This document shows positions 16,547 through 25,539 of a DNA stretch of 64,000 bases, in pieces. Both the position numbers and the translations under genes were made by a program. The notes below the pieces were generated by a model. The model was not told the DNA's origin. It did no database searches and worked only from the letters and a program-made list of their open reading frames with translations. Position 1 is the first letter of the stretch, and each line of letters starts with the position of its first letter. This stretch comes from Bremerella alba (GTDB lineage Bacteria > Planctomycetota > Planctomycetia > Pirellulales > Pirellulaceae), in assembly GCF_013618625.1 (NCBI RefSeq), contig NZ_JABRWO010000002.1, positions 372,001 to 436,000 on the forward strand, read 5' to 3'.

Positions 16547-18148
16547 ATGATTCGATTGCCACTTATGATTGCTACGTTGTTTGCTTTGTTGGTTATCGAG
16601 ATCGGCCCCACGCGGGCTGACGAGCTTCTCTCGCTCGATCAATTGCGGGCAGCGCGAAAGGAAGCCGCTCGGCGTGAGCGGCGGATTATTTTCAACAACG
16701 ATGGGAACGAGCCGATCTATCTCTGTCGCGACACGACGCCGGAGGGATTGCTGAGCCATCGGACGACTCCCCTGGCCGATACGCACGTCGACACGATCTT
16801 CTACTGCACGTGGAGCAGTGGTTTCGGGATGTTTACCCACGACACCAAGGTCGGTCATGTTTTCAAGACCAAGGAAGACCTGTTCTCGAAGAACATGATC
16901 GACAAGATGTTGGCCGCCGGTACCGATCCGCTGAAGGTCATGGCCGATTTCGGGAAGCAGAACGACATCGAGATCTTCTGGTCGTTTCGGATGAACGACA
17001 CCCATGATGCGGGACTATCCGGATACGGCCCCGTCATGCTGCGGGCCAACCCTTTGAAGCTGGAGCACCCGGACTGGCTCATCGGAACTCCCAAGCAGCG
17101 TCCGAAATTCGGCGGCTGGAGTGCGGTCGATTATGGCCGCCCTGAGATCCGTGAACTGGCGATCCAGTACGTGGAAGAAGTTTGTCAAAACTATGACGTC
17201 AACGGTATCGAACTCGACTTCTTTCGGCATCCGGTTTTCTTCAAGCGAGCCGCTCAATCAGGCACGCCGTGTACCGAAGAAGAACGCACGTTGATGACCG
17301 AGATGGTTCGTCGGATCCGAAAGGTGACCGAAGAGGAAGGGCAGAAGCGAGGAAGCCCCATTCTGCTGACGGTGCGAGTGCCTGATTCGGTGCCCTACGG
17401 TCGTGACAGCGGCCTTGATATCGAAACGTGGCTGTCCGAAGGCCTGATTGACATGATGACTGTATCGGGCTATTACCGGCTCAGCCCTTGGGAAGATTCG
17501 GTGGCCCTGGGCAACAAGTACGATGTGCCTGTCTATCCATCGCTGGATGAATCACGTGTTCGAGATCCGGCTGCGAAGAAGGCCCGGATGACCGTCGAAG
17601 CTTACCGCGGTCGAGCATTGGCGGCTCGCAGTGCCGGCATGGCAGGGCTGAATCTATTCAATTCCTTCAACCCACATGCGGCGATCTGGCGAGAACTGGG
17701 GGACTCGGAGTTGATCGCCAAGAAGGATCACGACTACTTCGCAAGTATCCGCGGCGTGGGATCCGCCGCAGGTGGTGCCTTGCCGCACCGCGGGTATCAA
17801 AAGGTGGCCACGCTCAATCCGAAGGCCCCGCTTAAACTATCCGGCAAAGATCCCGCGACGGTCAGTTTTTACACCGGGGTGGATTATCAAAAGTTGGATA
17901 CGACGGAATCGCCAGAGATCAAACTGCTCCTGCAGTTCGACCAGGAAGTCCCCAAGGGAGTTCGCGCGGAGCTTAACGGCACGAAGCTCGAGCCGTCGAC
18001 GGCGGAAGAAGGTTGGCTGGCGTGTGCGGTCGACCCGGCTCAGCTCAAGCGGAATAAAAACGAGGTCACCGTTGCGCTGCTCGACAAAGACGCTTCCGTG
18101 AAATGGACCGACCTCCGCTGTACGGTTCGCTGGAATGACGCCCCGTGA
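16547..18148 (+). CDS. Secreted glycoside hydrolase-like TIM-barrel protein (GHL10-type)
   Basis: Starting at the ATG at 16547, behind AAGAGG at 16531-16536, the protein has 533 residues with a signal peptide (LPLMIATLFALLVIEIG to about residue 20). The core is a (beta/alpha)8-like domain with SFRMNDTHD, AVDYGRPEIRELAIQYVEE and NGIELDFFRHPVFF, where the Glu/Asp on the strand end are plausible catalytic acids, then GLIDMMTVSGYY near residue 305. This resembles family 'glycosyl hydrolase-like 10' proteins. A C-terminal beta-rich domain of about 100 residues follows. It is followed by a sialidase-like gene on the same strand. Substrate unknown. Confidence 0.65.
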   Translation: MIRLPLMIATLFALLVIEIGPTRADELLSLDQLRAARKEAARRERRIIFNNDGNEPIYLCRDTTPEGLLSHRTTPLADTHVDTIFYCTWSSGFGMFTHDTKVGHVFKTKEDLFSKNMIDKMLAAGTDPLKVMADFGKQNDIEIFWSFRMNDTHDAGLSGYGPVMLRANPLKLEHPDWLIGTPKQRPKFGGWSAVDYGRPEIRELAIQYVEEVCQNYDVNGIELDFFRHPVFFKRAAQSGTPCTEEERTLMTEMVRRIRKVTEEEGQKRGSPILLTVRVPDSVPYGRDSGLDIETWLSEGLIDMMTVSGYYRLSPWEDSVALGNKYDVPVYPSLDESRVRDPAAKKARMTVEAYRGRALAARSAGMAGLNLFNSFNPHAAIWRELGDSELIAKKDHDYFASIRGVGSAAGGALPHRGYQKVATLNPKAPLKLSGKDPATVSFYTGVDYQKLDTTESPEIKLLLQFDQEVPKGVRAELNGTKLEPSTAEEGWLACAVDPAQLKRNKNEVTVALLDKDASVKWTDLRCTVRWNDAP

Positions 18149-18213
18149 TGACTGGGCAGATGTTAGTTACCCCGGTTCCAAGAACAGACACCAAGTACAC
18201 CCAACCAAAGGTT

Positions 18214-19332
18214 ATGCATCTGATGATTTCGCGAACTTGTCTCGGGCTGGCGTTGCTGATACTTCTCGCATTCGATGCCGCCTCCGCTCTGGCCGAGGGG
18301 CCTGTCGAGACGATGCATCTGGTCGCCAAGCCGAAGACGCTTCGCGGGTATCGCAATATCAATGGGGACTTGATCCAGCTCAACGATGGATCGCTGCTGT
18401 TCTCTTATACGGAATACGGAGACGATGGCGGTATCGTAGCGATGCGGTCGAACGATCTGGGGAAAACCTGGAGCGAACCGACAGTTCTCATCCCGCAGCC
18501 GCAGTTGCCTCGGCCAGGTAAATACAAACACCCAAGTCTGCTGCAGCTGGCCAATGGTGATCTTCTGTTGGCATACAACTACACGACGCACCCTGCCAAG
18601 CCGTACTACGCGATGACACTGTATCGTCGCAGCCATGACAACGGAAAGACGTGGAGCGAGCAGCTTCCGATGACGCCGTACACCGGCTACACGCTGGTCC
18701 ACAACGACAAGCTGCTTGCGCTGAAAGATGGACGCATCGTTGCGGCGGCAGCGACGAAAAAGTACCTGCCGAGCACGCAAGATCATAACGGCTATGTCGG
18801 ACTCACGTTTTACTCGGACGATCAAGGATACAGTTGGCACGCCAGCAAGAATGTGGTCGATTTGTTTGCCTCGTCCAAGATCGAAGTTCAAGAGCCTGAC
18901 GTGGAAGAGTTGAAAGATGGTCGGCTGTTGATGTTTGCTCGCACCTATAGTGGGTTTCCTGTTAAAGCCTATTCGGAAGATCGCGGCGAGACATGGTCGA
19001 AAGGGGAGGTGATCTCGGATCTGAAGATGCCGTATGCAGGGCTGCCGACCGTTCGCCGGATTCCCTCGACCGGCGATCTGCTTTTCATTTGGATCAGCGG
19101 AAGCTCGAAGACCGAGAGTGGGCTCCCCCTGCGAACCGTACTATCGACGGCCATCTCGAAAGACGAAGGCAAAACTTTCGAGCATCAGCGAAACCTGGCC
19201 AAAGACCTGTCGAACGACTTTGGTTATCAATGCGTTGAGTTCCTGGAAGATGGAACGGCATTGGTTGTGTACCACGCCAACGATGGCCTGCACCTGGCAC
19301 GTGTTAACGTCGATTGGTTCTACGGTAAATAG
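18214..19332 (+). CDS. Secreted sialidase/BNR-repeat exo-alpha-sialidase-like protein
   Basis: The 372-residue product from the ATG at 18214 (preceded by AAAGG) has a signal peptide, LGLALLILLAFDAASALA. It shows repeated Asp-box motifs, the hallmark of sialidase propellers: SNDLGKTWSEP, SHDNGKTWSEQ, SDDQGYSWHA, SEDRGETWSKG and SKDEGKTFEH. RGYRNINGDLIQL near the N-terminus could supply the substrate Arg. Five Asp boxes make the fold secure; activity on sialic acid is not secure, because many planctomycete members are uncharacterised. An in-frame GTG at 18145 overlapping the previous stop would add 23 residues without a signal-peptide logic. The downstream neighbour is a NanA/DapA-like lyase. 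Confidence 0.82.
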   Translation: MHLMISRTCLGLALLILLAFDAASALAEGPVETMHLVAKPKTLRGYRNINGDLIQLNDGSLLFSYTEYGDDGGIVAMRSNDLGKTWSEPTVLIPQPQLPRPGKYKHPSLLQLANGDLLLAYNYTTHPAKPYYAMTLYRRSHDNGKTWSEQLPMTPYTGYTLVHNDKLLALKDGRIVAAAATKKYLPSTQDHNGYVGLTFYSDDQGYSWHASKNVVDLFASSKIEVQEPDVEELKDGRLLMFARTYSGFPVKAYSEDRGETWSKGEVISDLKMPYAGLPTVRRIPSTGDLLFIWISGSSKTESGLPLRTVLSTAISKDEGKTFEHQRNLAKDLSNDFGYQCVEFLEDGTALVVYHANDGLHLARVNVDWFYGK

Positions 19333-19399
19333 GCAAGAAGTTACCAACACTGTTTTAGGCGGCGGCACGAATCCTTACTCACTTTGTTTAGAAATCCGC

Positions 19400-20302
19400 A
19401 TGCAAGACACCAACTTTATTACTGCATTGTGTACCCCGCTCGACGATACCGAGTCGATTGATGTTGCCGGCCTCGAAGCTCACATCGACGATCAGCTCGA
19501 TCATGGAATCAACAGCTTGTTAGCTGGCGGGACGATGGGCTTTATGCAGTTGTTATCCATGGATAGCTACCGACAGCTGGCCGAAGAAAGTGTGCGTCTG
19601 GTACGCGGCCGAGCCGAATTGCTGGTAGGGGTCGGGGATACCAGCACGGCCGCGACCATGGCACGCATTCGGGCCGTCGAAAACCTGCCGGTCGATGGCC
19701 TGGTCGTTCTGACCCCTTACTTGATTCCATACACGCAAAGCGAGTTGATCGACTACTTCACCGACCTGGCCGATCAAAGCAAGAAGCCGATTTATCTGTA
19801 CGATCTACCTCGGATGACCGGCACCAAGCTCGAAAACAGCACGGTCAGAATCTTGAGCCTGCACCCGAATATTCACGGCATTAAATGCTCGGATCACTTC
19901 GCGGTGAGCCGCCCGTTGTTGTCGCCTCGGGACGAGCAGTTTCGCGTGATCATCGCTCAGCCGACACTACTCGACGTGTTGCTGAAAGCGGGCGTGCAAG
20001 AGCACCTGGACGGTGTCTTTGGGTTTGCACCGAACTGGATCGGCGAGCTTCAGTCGGCGCTCGAACGCGAGGACTGGTTCTCGGTGACCAAGATTCAGAA
20101 CCAGTTCAATGAACTATTGTCCGCGATGCAATCGTTCGATGCGTCGATCTTCGCGACAACGACCGAGCTGTTAAACCTGCGCGGCATTTCCGGCAGAATG
20201 GCCCCCAAGCCGATTCGCATGTTGACGGCTGCGGAGCAAGAGCGTTTTCGCAGCTTGCCGATTATCCAGCAAGCGATCTCCCAAGGGGCGATGGATCACT
20301 GA
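19400..20302 (+). CDS. DapA/NanA-family Schiff-base lyase (N-acetylneuraminate lyase-like)
   Basis: The 300-residue protein from the ATG at 19400 has the family's architecture: AGGTMGFMQLLS (the GGTGE-like carboxylate loop) near residue 45, the catalytic Tyr134 in YLYDLP, and the Schiff-base Lys162 in HGIKCSDHF, the 28-residue spacing known from DapA and NanA. Members either condense or cleave pyruvate-containing keto acids; position after a sialidase-like gene favours a NanA- or KDG-type lyase releasing pyruvate. A DapA role in lysine synthesis is less likely because the surrounding genes are catabolic. Its 3' end overlaps the convergent M81 pseudogene by seven bases. Confidence 0.82.
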   Translation: MQDTNFITALCTPLDDTESIDVAGLEAHIDDQLDHGINSLLAGGTMGFMQLLSMDSYRQLAEESVRLVRGRAELLVGVGDTSTAATMARIRAVENLPVDGLVVLTPYLIPYTQSELIDYFTDLADQSKKPIYLYDLPRMTGTKLENSTVRILSLHPNIHGIKCSDHFAVSRPLLSPRDEQFRVIIAQPTLLDVLLKAGVQEHLDGVFGFAPNWIGELQSALEREDWFSVTKIQNQFNELLSAMQSFDASIFATTTELLNLRGISGRMAPKPIRMLTAAEQERFRSLPIIQQAISQGAMDH

Positions 20303-21781
20303 GTTGGCGGCCAGGTCGCGTCCCGTTCAAATGGATACATCGGGCTGCGGCGGTGAGTGTATGCCAGTCGTTCCATGTTCGCGGACGTAATGCCAGGTGT
20401 GTCGACGCGAATGAAGTTTGGACAGACATCTTTGTACGCCGCCAAAGGCGCGTTGCCCCCTTTGGCGACGATGATCTGAAACGCGGGCGGATCGAGGCCA
20501 CAGTGCGTTAGTTGACCGAGCGACCAAGGAGACGTTCGGTGGGTGGTGACCTGAAGCGTCAGTCCATTCGTGGCGAGGAGGATCACCGTCGGTCCCATGT
20601 CGAACTCGGTCTTGCCGCCATGCTGCGGTGCGTCTTCCGCAAAGCGGCCTGCGTGAAGCGAGACGATTTCAAACATGCCTTTCAGTGGTATGCCGTCGAT
20701 TTCATCTGGCTGACCGCCAATGGAGAGTTGTAAGCTCGCTCCGATCCCTGCTTGTTGGGCCCCGGCCACAACTGCCGGATCGCAGAGGGCGACATACGCA
20801 CGGCAATCGCCTTCTTGCATTAGTGCCTGAGCGATCCAGGTGGCTTTGGCGGCCGAACCGGCGCCGATGTTGTCTCCCATTTCAAGCAGGCAAACTGGAC
20901 CTTCCAGTTCCTGGGATTTTTGTACGGCCGTCGAAATATCCCAATAAGCCCCAACGTTTCCGTTCGGCGCTGCCATAAGGTTTCGGCGAGCTCATCGGCC
21001 ACTGACTGGGCGAGTGAGGCGTTGTTGTCGGCAACGCAGAGCACGGCCGACCCCATTTCCTGTAAGTCGGCATAAGGAAAGCCGTAAAAGAAGCTGGTAC
21101 CCAATAGCGAGTGGCTTTCACGCGTGCGTTCCATTTCGGCCAGGAACTCGCTGGCTGGCGATTCTTGCGAACACTGGCGTTCGATACTGATCGCGATCGG
21201 AGGGATGCGGCGGTTTGAACCGGGGTGATCTCGCCGCGAAGGGTTCGCACCATCAACTGGGCTGCCTGGCAGCCTCGCTGTTGTTGATCAACATGCGGAT
21301 TGGTTTGATAGGCGAGCAGGGCATTGGTAGCGGCCACCATCGCCGGAGATAGATTGGCATGCGGGTCGAGGGTGCCCATGATAGGCATCTCAGGGCCGAC
21401 CCGTTTACGCAGTTCGGTAAGCCAGGCTCCGTCGGCCTCGGGGTCGTTTTCGGCGACGGTCGCTCCATGAGGGGCAACCAGAATGCCGTCCAGAGGACCT
21501 GCTTGCTCGAACTGCAAAAGGATTTGTTGCGTGAGGTAATCGAACGTTTCTGCCGTAATTGCCCCGCTGGGAAGCGCACGGGCAGCGAATACTCCGACCG
21601 GTTCTGCACCGCTCTCGCGGAGTCCCTGAATGAACCCTCCCATCTCGTGATGGGCGCTGGCCAACCGAGCGAGCACCTCCGGACCGGAAACAAGAATGTC
21701 CGGTTGAAAGTTTTCCAACGTGGTTCGGTCCGCTGCGAACGTATTGGATTCGTGCAGTAAGGCAACCAGGCCGATACCCAT
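20296..21781 (-). pseudogene. M81 metallopeptidase (MlrC, microcystinase-C-like), two frameshifts
   Basis: From the ATG at 21781 the N-terminus has ALLHESNTFA and, later, GILVAPHGATVAEND and MGTLDPHANLS, the zinc-binding His/Asp motifs of the M81/MlrC family. A frameshift near 21215 after EITPVQT moves the sequence into a frame read as PPIAISIERQCSQESPA and FFYGFPYADLQEMGS; another near 20970 moves it back to a frame with EGPVCLLEMGDNIGAGSA (metal-binding motif) through to the TGA at 20296-20298. All parts of a normal protein of about 490 residues are present, so this is a recent lesion or sequence error. Members degrade cyclic or unusual peptides or act in catabolic clusters with RidA and aminotransferases, as seen here. 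Confidence 0.8.
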
Positions 21782-21791
21782 GGAACTTCCT

Positions 21792-22181
21792 CTATCGTTG
21801 GTCCGGAATGACCGCAATCACGTCCACTTCAAACTTCAGCAGCGTCCCCAGGCAGCCCATCAAGGTTGTCCGGGCAGGGTAGGGCTCGTCGAAATACTCG
21901 CTGTAGATTCGATTGAACTCAGCCAGGTCTTCCTGTCGCCCGACATAGTTGCGGGTCTGAACGACATCGGAAAGCGTCAAGTTAGTCGCCGCCAGGATTC
22001 GTTGAACATTCTCCAGACTGCGACGTATTTCACCCTCGAACGAATCCGTTACGATATTTCCAGAGGAGTCGACCGAGGCCTGCCCCGAGACAAAAACGAG
22101 CGAGCCCAGCTGAACTGCGGGGCTGAATGGTAAGTAACTCGTGGGGATATTGGGGTCTGCTATGGTTTGAAATGGCTTCAT
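21792..22181 (-). CDS. RidA/YjgF/UK114-family enamine/imine deaminase
   Basis: The 129-residue protein is of standard RidA length. LVFVSGQASVD (strand and turn near residue 30), IRRSLENVQRILAA (helix) and EPYPARTTLMG, whose Arg is the carboxylate-binding residue of active RidA enzymes, are recognisable. In RidA proper the last strand has Glu-Ile-Glu; here it reads FEVDVIA, a conservative change that may alter specificity. RidA hydrolyses reactive enamine or imine intermediates made by PLP enzymes, which fits its place beside an M81 gene and an aminotransferase. The start at 22181 is used; six further residues upstream to 22199 lack support. Divergent from the IclR gene. Confidence 0.88.
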   Translation of the reverse strand: MKPFQTIADPNIPTSYLPFSPAVQLGSLVFVSGQASVDSSGNIVTDSFEGEIRRSLENVQRILAATNLTLSDVVQTRNYVGRQEDLAEFNRIYSEYFDEPYPARTTLMGCLGTLLKFEVDVIAVIPDQR

Positions 22182-22201
22182 GAAATCACTTCTTGACATC
22201 C

Positions 22202-22235
22202 GAATAGTGGAATAATAGGATCAGAATAATGGAAT
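22202..22235. promoter_or_regulatory. Direct repeat of a 12-mer across the iclR start: candidate operator
   Basis: GAATAGTGGAAT at 22202-22213 recurs as GAATAATGGAAT at 22224-22235 (11 of 12 identical), 22 bases apart start to start, about two helical turns. The ATG of the iclR gene (22229) lies inside the second copy. This layout would suit autoregulation and control of the divergent RidA operon, but binding is not shown. Confidence 0.5.
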
Positions 22236-22972
22236 CAACAACGGTTGTCAAAGCGTTCGCCCTGCTCGAATCGATCGCGGCAGGTTCCCCTGACGGTCTC
22301 CGCTTGTCGGAGCTTGCCGATGCGGTTGACATGGCCAAGCCCACGGCCCATCGTCTGATTAAGACGTTGGTCGGCTTGGGGTACGTCGATGCGCCCGGCG
22401 GTGGAGTTTACCGGCTAGGTTCCCGGGCAAGCTTATTGGCCGGAGGTACCGGTGATGCGGAATTGATTCGCCTGGCCCAACCACTTCTGGTGCAGCTGAA
22501 TGAAAAGCTGGATGAAACGATCAACTTGGGCGTCATGCGGAACAGCCGGGTGGTTTATCTGCGTTCGATTGAAAGCAAGCAGGCCCTGCGGCATGTCGTC
22601 AACGGCGAGGAAGACCCGTTCTACTGCACCGCTTTAGGACGGGCGATCGCTTCTCATTTGCCGGAAGTGGAACGCAACCGACTGGTTCAAGTGACCAAGC
22701 TATCGGCCAGGACCGACAAGACGATCACGTCCTCCGACCAACTTCAAAAAGTAATGGAGCAGGCAGCCGAGCTTGGATATGCCATCGAGTCGGATGAAAC
22801 CGATATTGGCGTGACATGTATTGGTGTGCCGGTGTTTGCCAAAAAGCAGGTGGTCGGAGCGATCAGTCTGACGGCCCCATCCTTGCGGCTTCCGGAAGCT
22901 CGCCAGGGCGATGTCGTTCGTCAGCTGAAAACGGCGACGCGCAAGCTTAGTAAGCTTTTATCTTCCCCTTAA
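22229..22972 (+). CDS. IclR-family transcriptional regulator
   Basis: The 247-residue protein has an N-terminal winged helix-turn-helix of IclR type: VVKAFALLESIAAG, LRLSELADAVDMAKPTAHRL with the recognition helix, and VYRLGSRASLLAG at the wing/linker. The C-terminal IclR effector domain is complete, with LNEKLDETINLGVMRNSRVVYL, the small-molecule pocket region FYCTALGRAIASHLP, and GVTCIGVPVFAKK. Family members respond to small carboxylates or aromatic acids and control adjacent catabolic genes. It is transcribed with, and 17 bases upstream of, an aminotransferase gene and away from RidA/M81, so it likely controls both sides. No lesion is seen. Confidence 0.9.
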   Translation: MESTTVVKAFALLESIAAGSPDGLRLSELADAVDMAKPTAHRLIKTLVGLGYVDAPGGGVYRLGSRASLLAGGTGDAELIRLAQPLLVQLNEKLDETINLGVMRNSRVVYLRSIESKQALRHVVNGEEDPFYCTALGRAIASHLPEVERNRLVQVTKLSARTDKTITSSDQLQKVMEQAAELGYAIESDETDIGVTCIGVPVFAKKQVVGAISLTAPSLRLPEARQGDVVRQLKTATRKLSKLLSSP

Positions 22973-22989
22973 CTTCGAGAGTCTACCCT

Positions 22990-24285
22990 GTGACTTCTGC
23001 CGAGATCTCTGTACGTTCGTCCGAGTTATACGACCGCGCTTGTCGCTGCCTGGCCACAGGCGTTTCCAGCTCGCTGCGGCGACATGTGACCTCTCCGCCG
23101 CTCTATATCGAGCACGCCGATGGACCGTACTTTTTCGATGAAGACGGTGTCTGCCGGGCCGACTACACGCTGGGCTGGGGACCGCTGATCGTGGGATCGA
23201 ATCACGCCGGCATCAACGCCGCCGTGGCTCGTCAGTTGAAAAAGGGTTACACGTACGGCTGCCAGCATACGGCCGAGATCGAGCTTGCCGAACTGATTGT
23301 CGACTCGGTGCCAGGTATCGAGCAGGTCATCTTTTCAAACACCGGTACCGAGGCCATTCAGGCCGCCATCCGAATTGCCCGGGCACATACCGGTCGAGAC
23401 AAGATCTTAAAGTTTGAAGGGCATTACCATGGTTGGCTGAACAACGTGCTCGTTTCGTACCGACCGAAACAAGACGACAGCACCTTGCCGCAAGCAACAT
23501 GCGGCGGTCAGCCGGCCAGTGAATTCGCCGATACGCTGGTGCTTCCTTGGAATGACATCGAAGCGGTTCGGCAGTTGTTCGCCGAACGTGGCCCTGAAAT
23601 CGCCGGCGTGCTGACTGAACCGATTCTGGCGAATTCCGGTAGCTGCATGCCGAAGCCAGGCTACCTGGAAGAGTTAATCGCACTTTGCCGCGAGCACAAC
23701 ATTGTGTCGATCTTTGACGAAGTGATTACCGGATTTCGAGTCGCTTTGGGTGGTGCTCGGGAGCTGTTTGATCTTCAGCCAGACTTGTCGGTGTATGGTA
23801 AGGCCCTGGCCGGTGGCTTTACGATGTCTGCGGTCGGGGGTGCGGCGGAAATGTTTGAGGTGCTGAGGGATGGTCGCACGATTCACTCAGGAACCTATAA
23901 TGGCACCTCGTTAAATATCGTCGCGGCAATTGAAACGATCCGTGAACTTCGCAAGCCAGGCACCTATCAGCGCATGGAGGAACACGGCCAGGCCGTAAGT
24001 GACGCCATCTTGGTGGCGGCCAGTAAGCGTGATGTCCCTGCAACGATTAGTGGTGTCGGAAGTGTATTCTCGGTCCATCTTGGTGTAAAGACACCACCGC
24101 GCAACTATCGCGAAATGCTCAACTCGAATATGTCACTATATGGAAAGTTTCGCCAGGCGATGCTGCAACGTGGCGTTCAGCTTTTGCCGGATGCCCGGTG
24201 GTACGTTGGTACCCAGCATGACGACGAAGTCCTGGCCCGAGTCATCCCCGTAATTGAACCCTCGATGAAGGACGCTACCCAATGA
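22990..24285 (+). CDS. Class III PLP-dependent aminotransferase (HemL-like)
   Basis: The 431-residue protein starts with GTG at 22990. It has the class III fold type I signatures: SNTGTEAIQAAIRIARA (PLP phosphate loop) near residue 117, the EGHYHGWL aromatic stacking motif near 142, SIFDEVITGFRVA (Asp that binds the pyridine nitrogen) near 240, and VYGKALAGGF, whose Lys forms the internal aldimine. The pattern resembles glutamate-1-semialdehyde aminomutase (HemL), but clustering with IclR, FAH, RidA and M81 argues for a catabolic aminotransferase of beta- or omega-amino acids or amino sugars rather than haem synthesis. Its end overlaps the next gene by four bases (ATGA). Confidence 0.88.
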   Translation: MTSAEISVRSSELYDRACRCLATGVSSSLRRHVTSPPLYIEHADGPYFFDEDGVCRADYTLGWGPLIVGSNHAGINAAVARQLKKGYTYGCQHTAEIELAELIVDSVPGIEQVIFSNTGTEAIQAAIRIARAHTGRDKILKFEGHYHGWLNNVLVSYRPKQDDSTLPQATCGGQPASEFADTLVLPWNDIEAVRQLFAERGPEIAGVLTEPILANSGSCMPKPGYLEELIALCREHNIVSIFDEVITGFRVALGGARELFDLQPDLSVYGKALAGGFTMSAVGGAAEMFEVLRDGRTIHSGTYNGTSLNIVAAIETIRELRKPGTYQRMEEHGQAVSDAILVAASKRDVPATISGVGSVFSVHLGVKTPPRNYREMLNSNMSLYGKFRQAMLQRGVQLLPDARWYVGTQHDDEVLARVIPVIEPSMKDATQ

Positions 24286-25133
24286 AATTGATTCAGTTCG
24301 GACCTTACGGCAAGGAAAAGCCGGGGCTGCTAACCGAAGCTGGCGTGCGTAAAGATCTCAGCAGCAAGCTCGCCAGGTATGATCGTGAGTTCTTCAACCA
24401 AGGCGGACTCGCCCAGCTGGCCGAACTAAAAGACTCGCTCGATTCGCTACCCACGGTCGCCGATGATGTTCGCTGGGGAGCACCGATCGCTCGGCCGGGC
24501 AAGGTCATTTGCATTGGCTTGAACTACGCCGACCATGCCGAAGAGTCGGGCATGGAAGTTCCCACAGAACCGATTATCTTCTTCAAGGGATCCAACACGG
24601 TCGTCGGTCCCTACGATGAGATTCAGATTCCCCGCAAGAGCGAAAAGACCGACTGGGAAGTCGAGCTGGGGATTGTGATTGGGAAGGATGCCCGCTACCT
24701 GGAAAGTGAATCGGACGCCGCCCAGTACATCGCCGGGTACTGCATTTCGCACGATGTGTCGGAACGACATTTTCAGTTGGAGCGGGGAGGCCAGTGGGTC
24801 AAAGGAAAGAGCTGCGATACGTTCAATCCGGTCGGGCCATTTGTGACAACGTGCGATGAGATCACCGATGTCGACAACCTGGCCATGGAGTTGGATGTTA
24901 ACGGTGAGCGTATGCAAACCGGCAATACGAAGACGATGGTCTTCAAACCCAACTACCTCGTCTATTACCTGTCGCAGTTTATGACCTTGGAAGCCGGCGA
25001 CTTGATTTCCACGGGAACGCCCCCAGGTGTCGGGCTTGGAATGAATCCCCCCAAGTTCTTGAAGACCACCGACAAGATTCGCTTGTCGATCGAAGGACTG
25101 GGCGAGCAGCGACAGACGTGCGTTGACGCGTAG
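24282..25133 (+). CDS. Fumarylacetoacetate hydrolase (FAH)-family protein
   Basis: The 283-residue protein has the FAH C-terminal barrel complete: GKVICIGLNYADHAEESG, then EPIIFFKGSNTVVGPYDEI with metal-binding Glu residues, DWEVELGIVIGK, and later TPPGVGLGMNPPKFL. The N-terminal segment of about 70 residues is the usual extension. Enzymes of this family hydrolyse or dehydrate 2-keto-4-ene or 2,4-diketo acids, or decarboxylate oxaloacetate-like acids, with Mg2+. It overlaps the aminotransferase stop by four bases, so aminotransferase and hydrolase should be made in fixed ratio, and its product is expected to be a keto acid such as pyruvate. Specificity not assigned. Confidence 0.9.
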   Translation: MKLIQFGPYGKEKPGLLTEAGVRKDLSSKLARYDREFFNQGGLAQLAELKDSLDSLPTVADDVRWGAPIARPGKVICIGLNYADHAEESGMEVPTEPIIFFKGSNTVVGPYDEIQIPRKSEKTDWEVELGIVIGKDARYLESESDAAQYIAGYCISHDVSERHFQLERGGQWVKGKSCDTFNPVGPFVTTCDEITDVDNLAMELDVNGERMQTGNTKTMVFKPNYLVYYLSQFMTLEAGDLISTGTPPGVGLGMNPPKFLKTTDKIRLSIEGLGEQRQTCVDA

Positions 25134-25267
25134 TCCCAAACTTCGAACGATCCACGCCTGAGTTCCGGCAGAATTGATAATCCGATGCGTCCCGCGTTGC
25201 GGAGTTTTCTCTGCTTGGAGATTGCCGCCTATGAAATAATTGGATCCCTGGAAGCCTAACTCATTCT

Positions 25268-25396
25268 TTATCCTCTAGCGGCCGACTGCATATTGCGCCT
25301 TTTTGTACGTGCTACTGTCCCCGGAGCCTTTCCTTTGCAAATATCATAGGCTTGGGGACAAAGCCCCCAAGTCACCTTTTTCAGTGAGTCACTCAT
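25268..25396 (-). CDS. Small protein of 42 residues, with a degenerate tandem copy
   Basis: An ATG at 25396 preceded by AGAGG (at about 25403-25407 on the minus strand) opens a 42-residue frame to the TAA at 25268. The product is basic and starts MSDSLKKVTWGLCPQA, then YDICKGKAPGTVARTK. A related sequence lies just upstream on the same strand (25540-25660), and conservation of SLK-V-WG-C between them supports real coding. I do not recognise the family. It lies in the recombination scar behind two integrase genes and may be a remnant of a mobile element. Confidence 0.45.
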   Translation of the reverse strand: MSDSLKKVTWGLCPQAYDICKGKAPGTVARTKRRNMQSAARG

Positions 25397-25539
25397 AATT
25401 ACCTCTGAACGTGTCAACGATTCTGGACCAGTTTCTTGCTGATTTGTTTGAATGAAATCGTCTGGTGAAGCAGAGTTTGGTCTGCGGGGACGAAACCGAC
25501 CAAGGAATAGCCGGATCGACGGTGTGCCGATGCACACTT

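Noticed and set aside
22990-24285. hemL (glutamate-1-semialdehyde aminomutase) as the name for the class III aminotransferase
   Set aside because: The fold motifs fit, but the operon with FAH, IclR and RidA fits catabolism, so no hem symbol is given.
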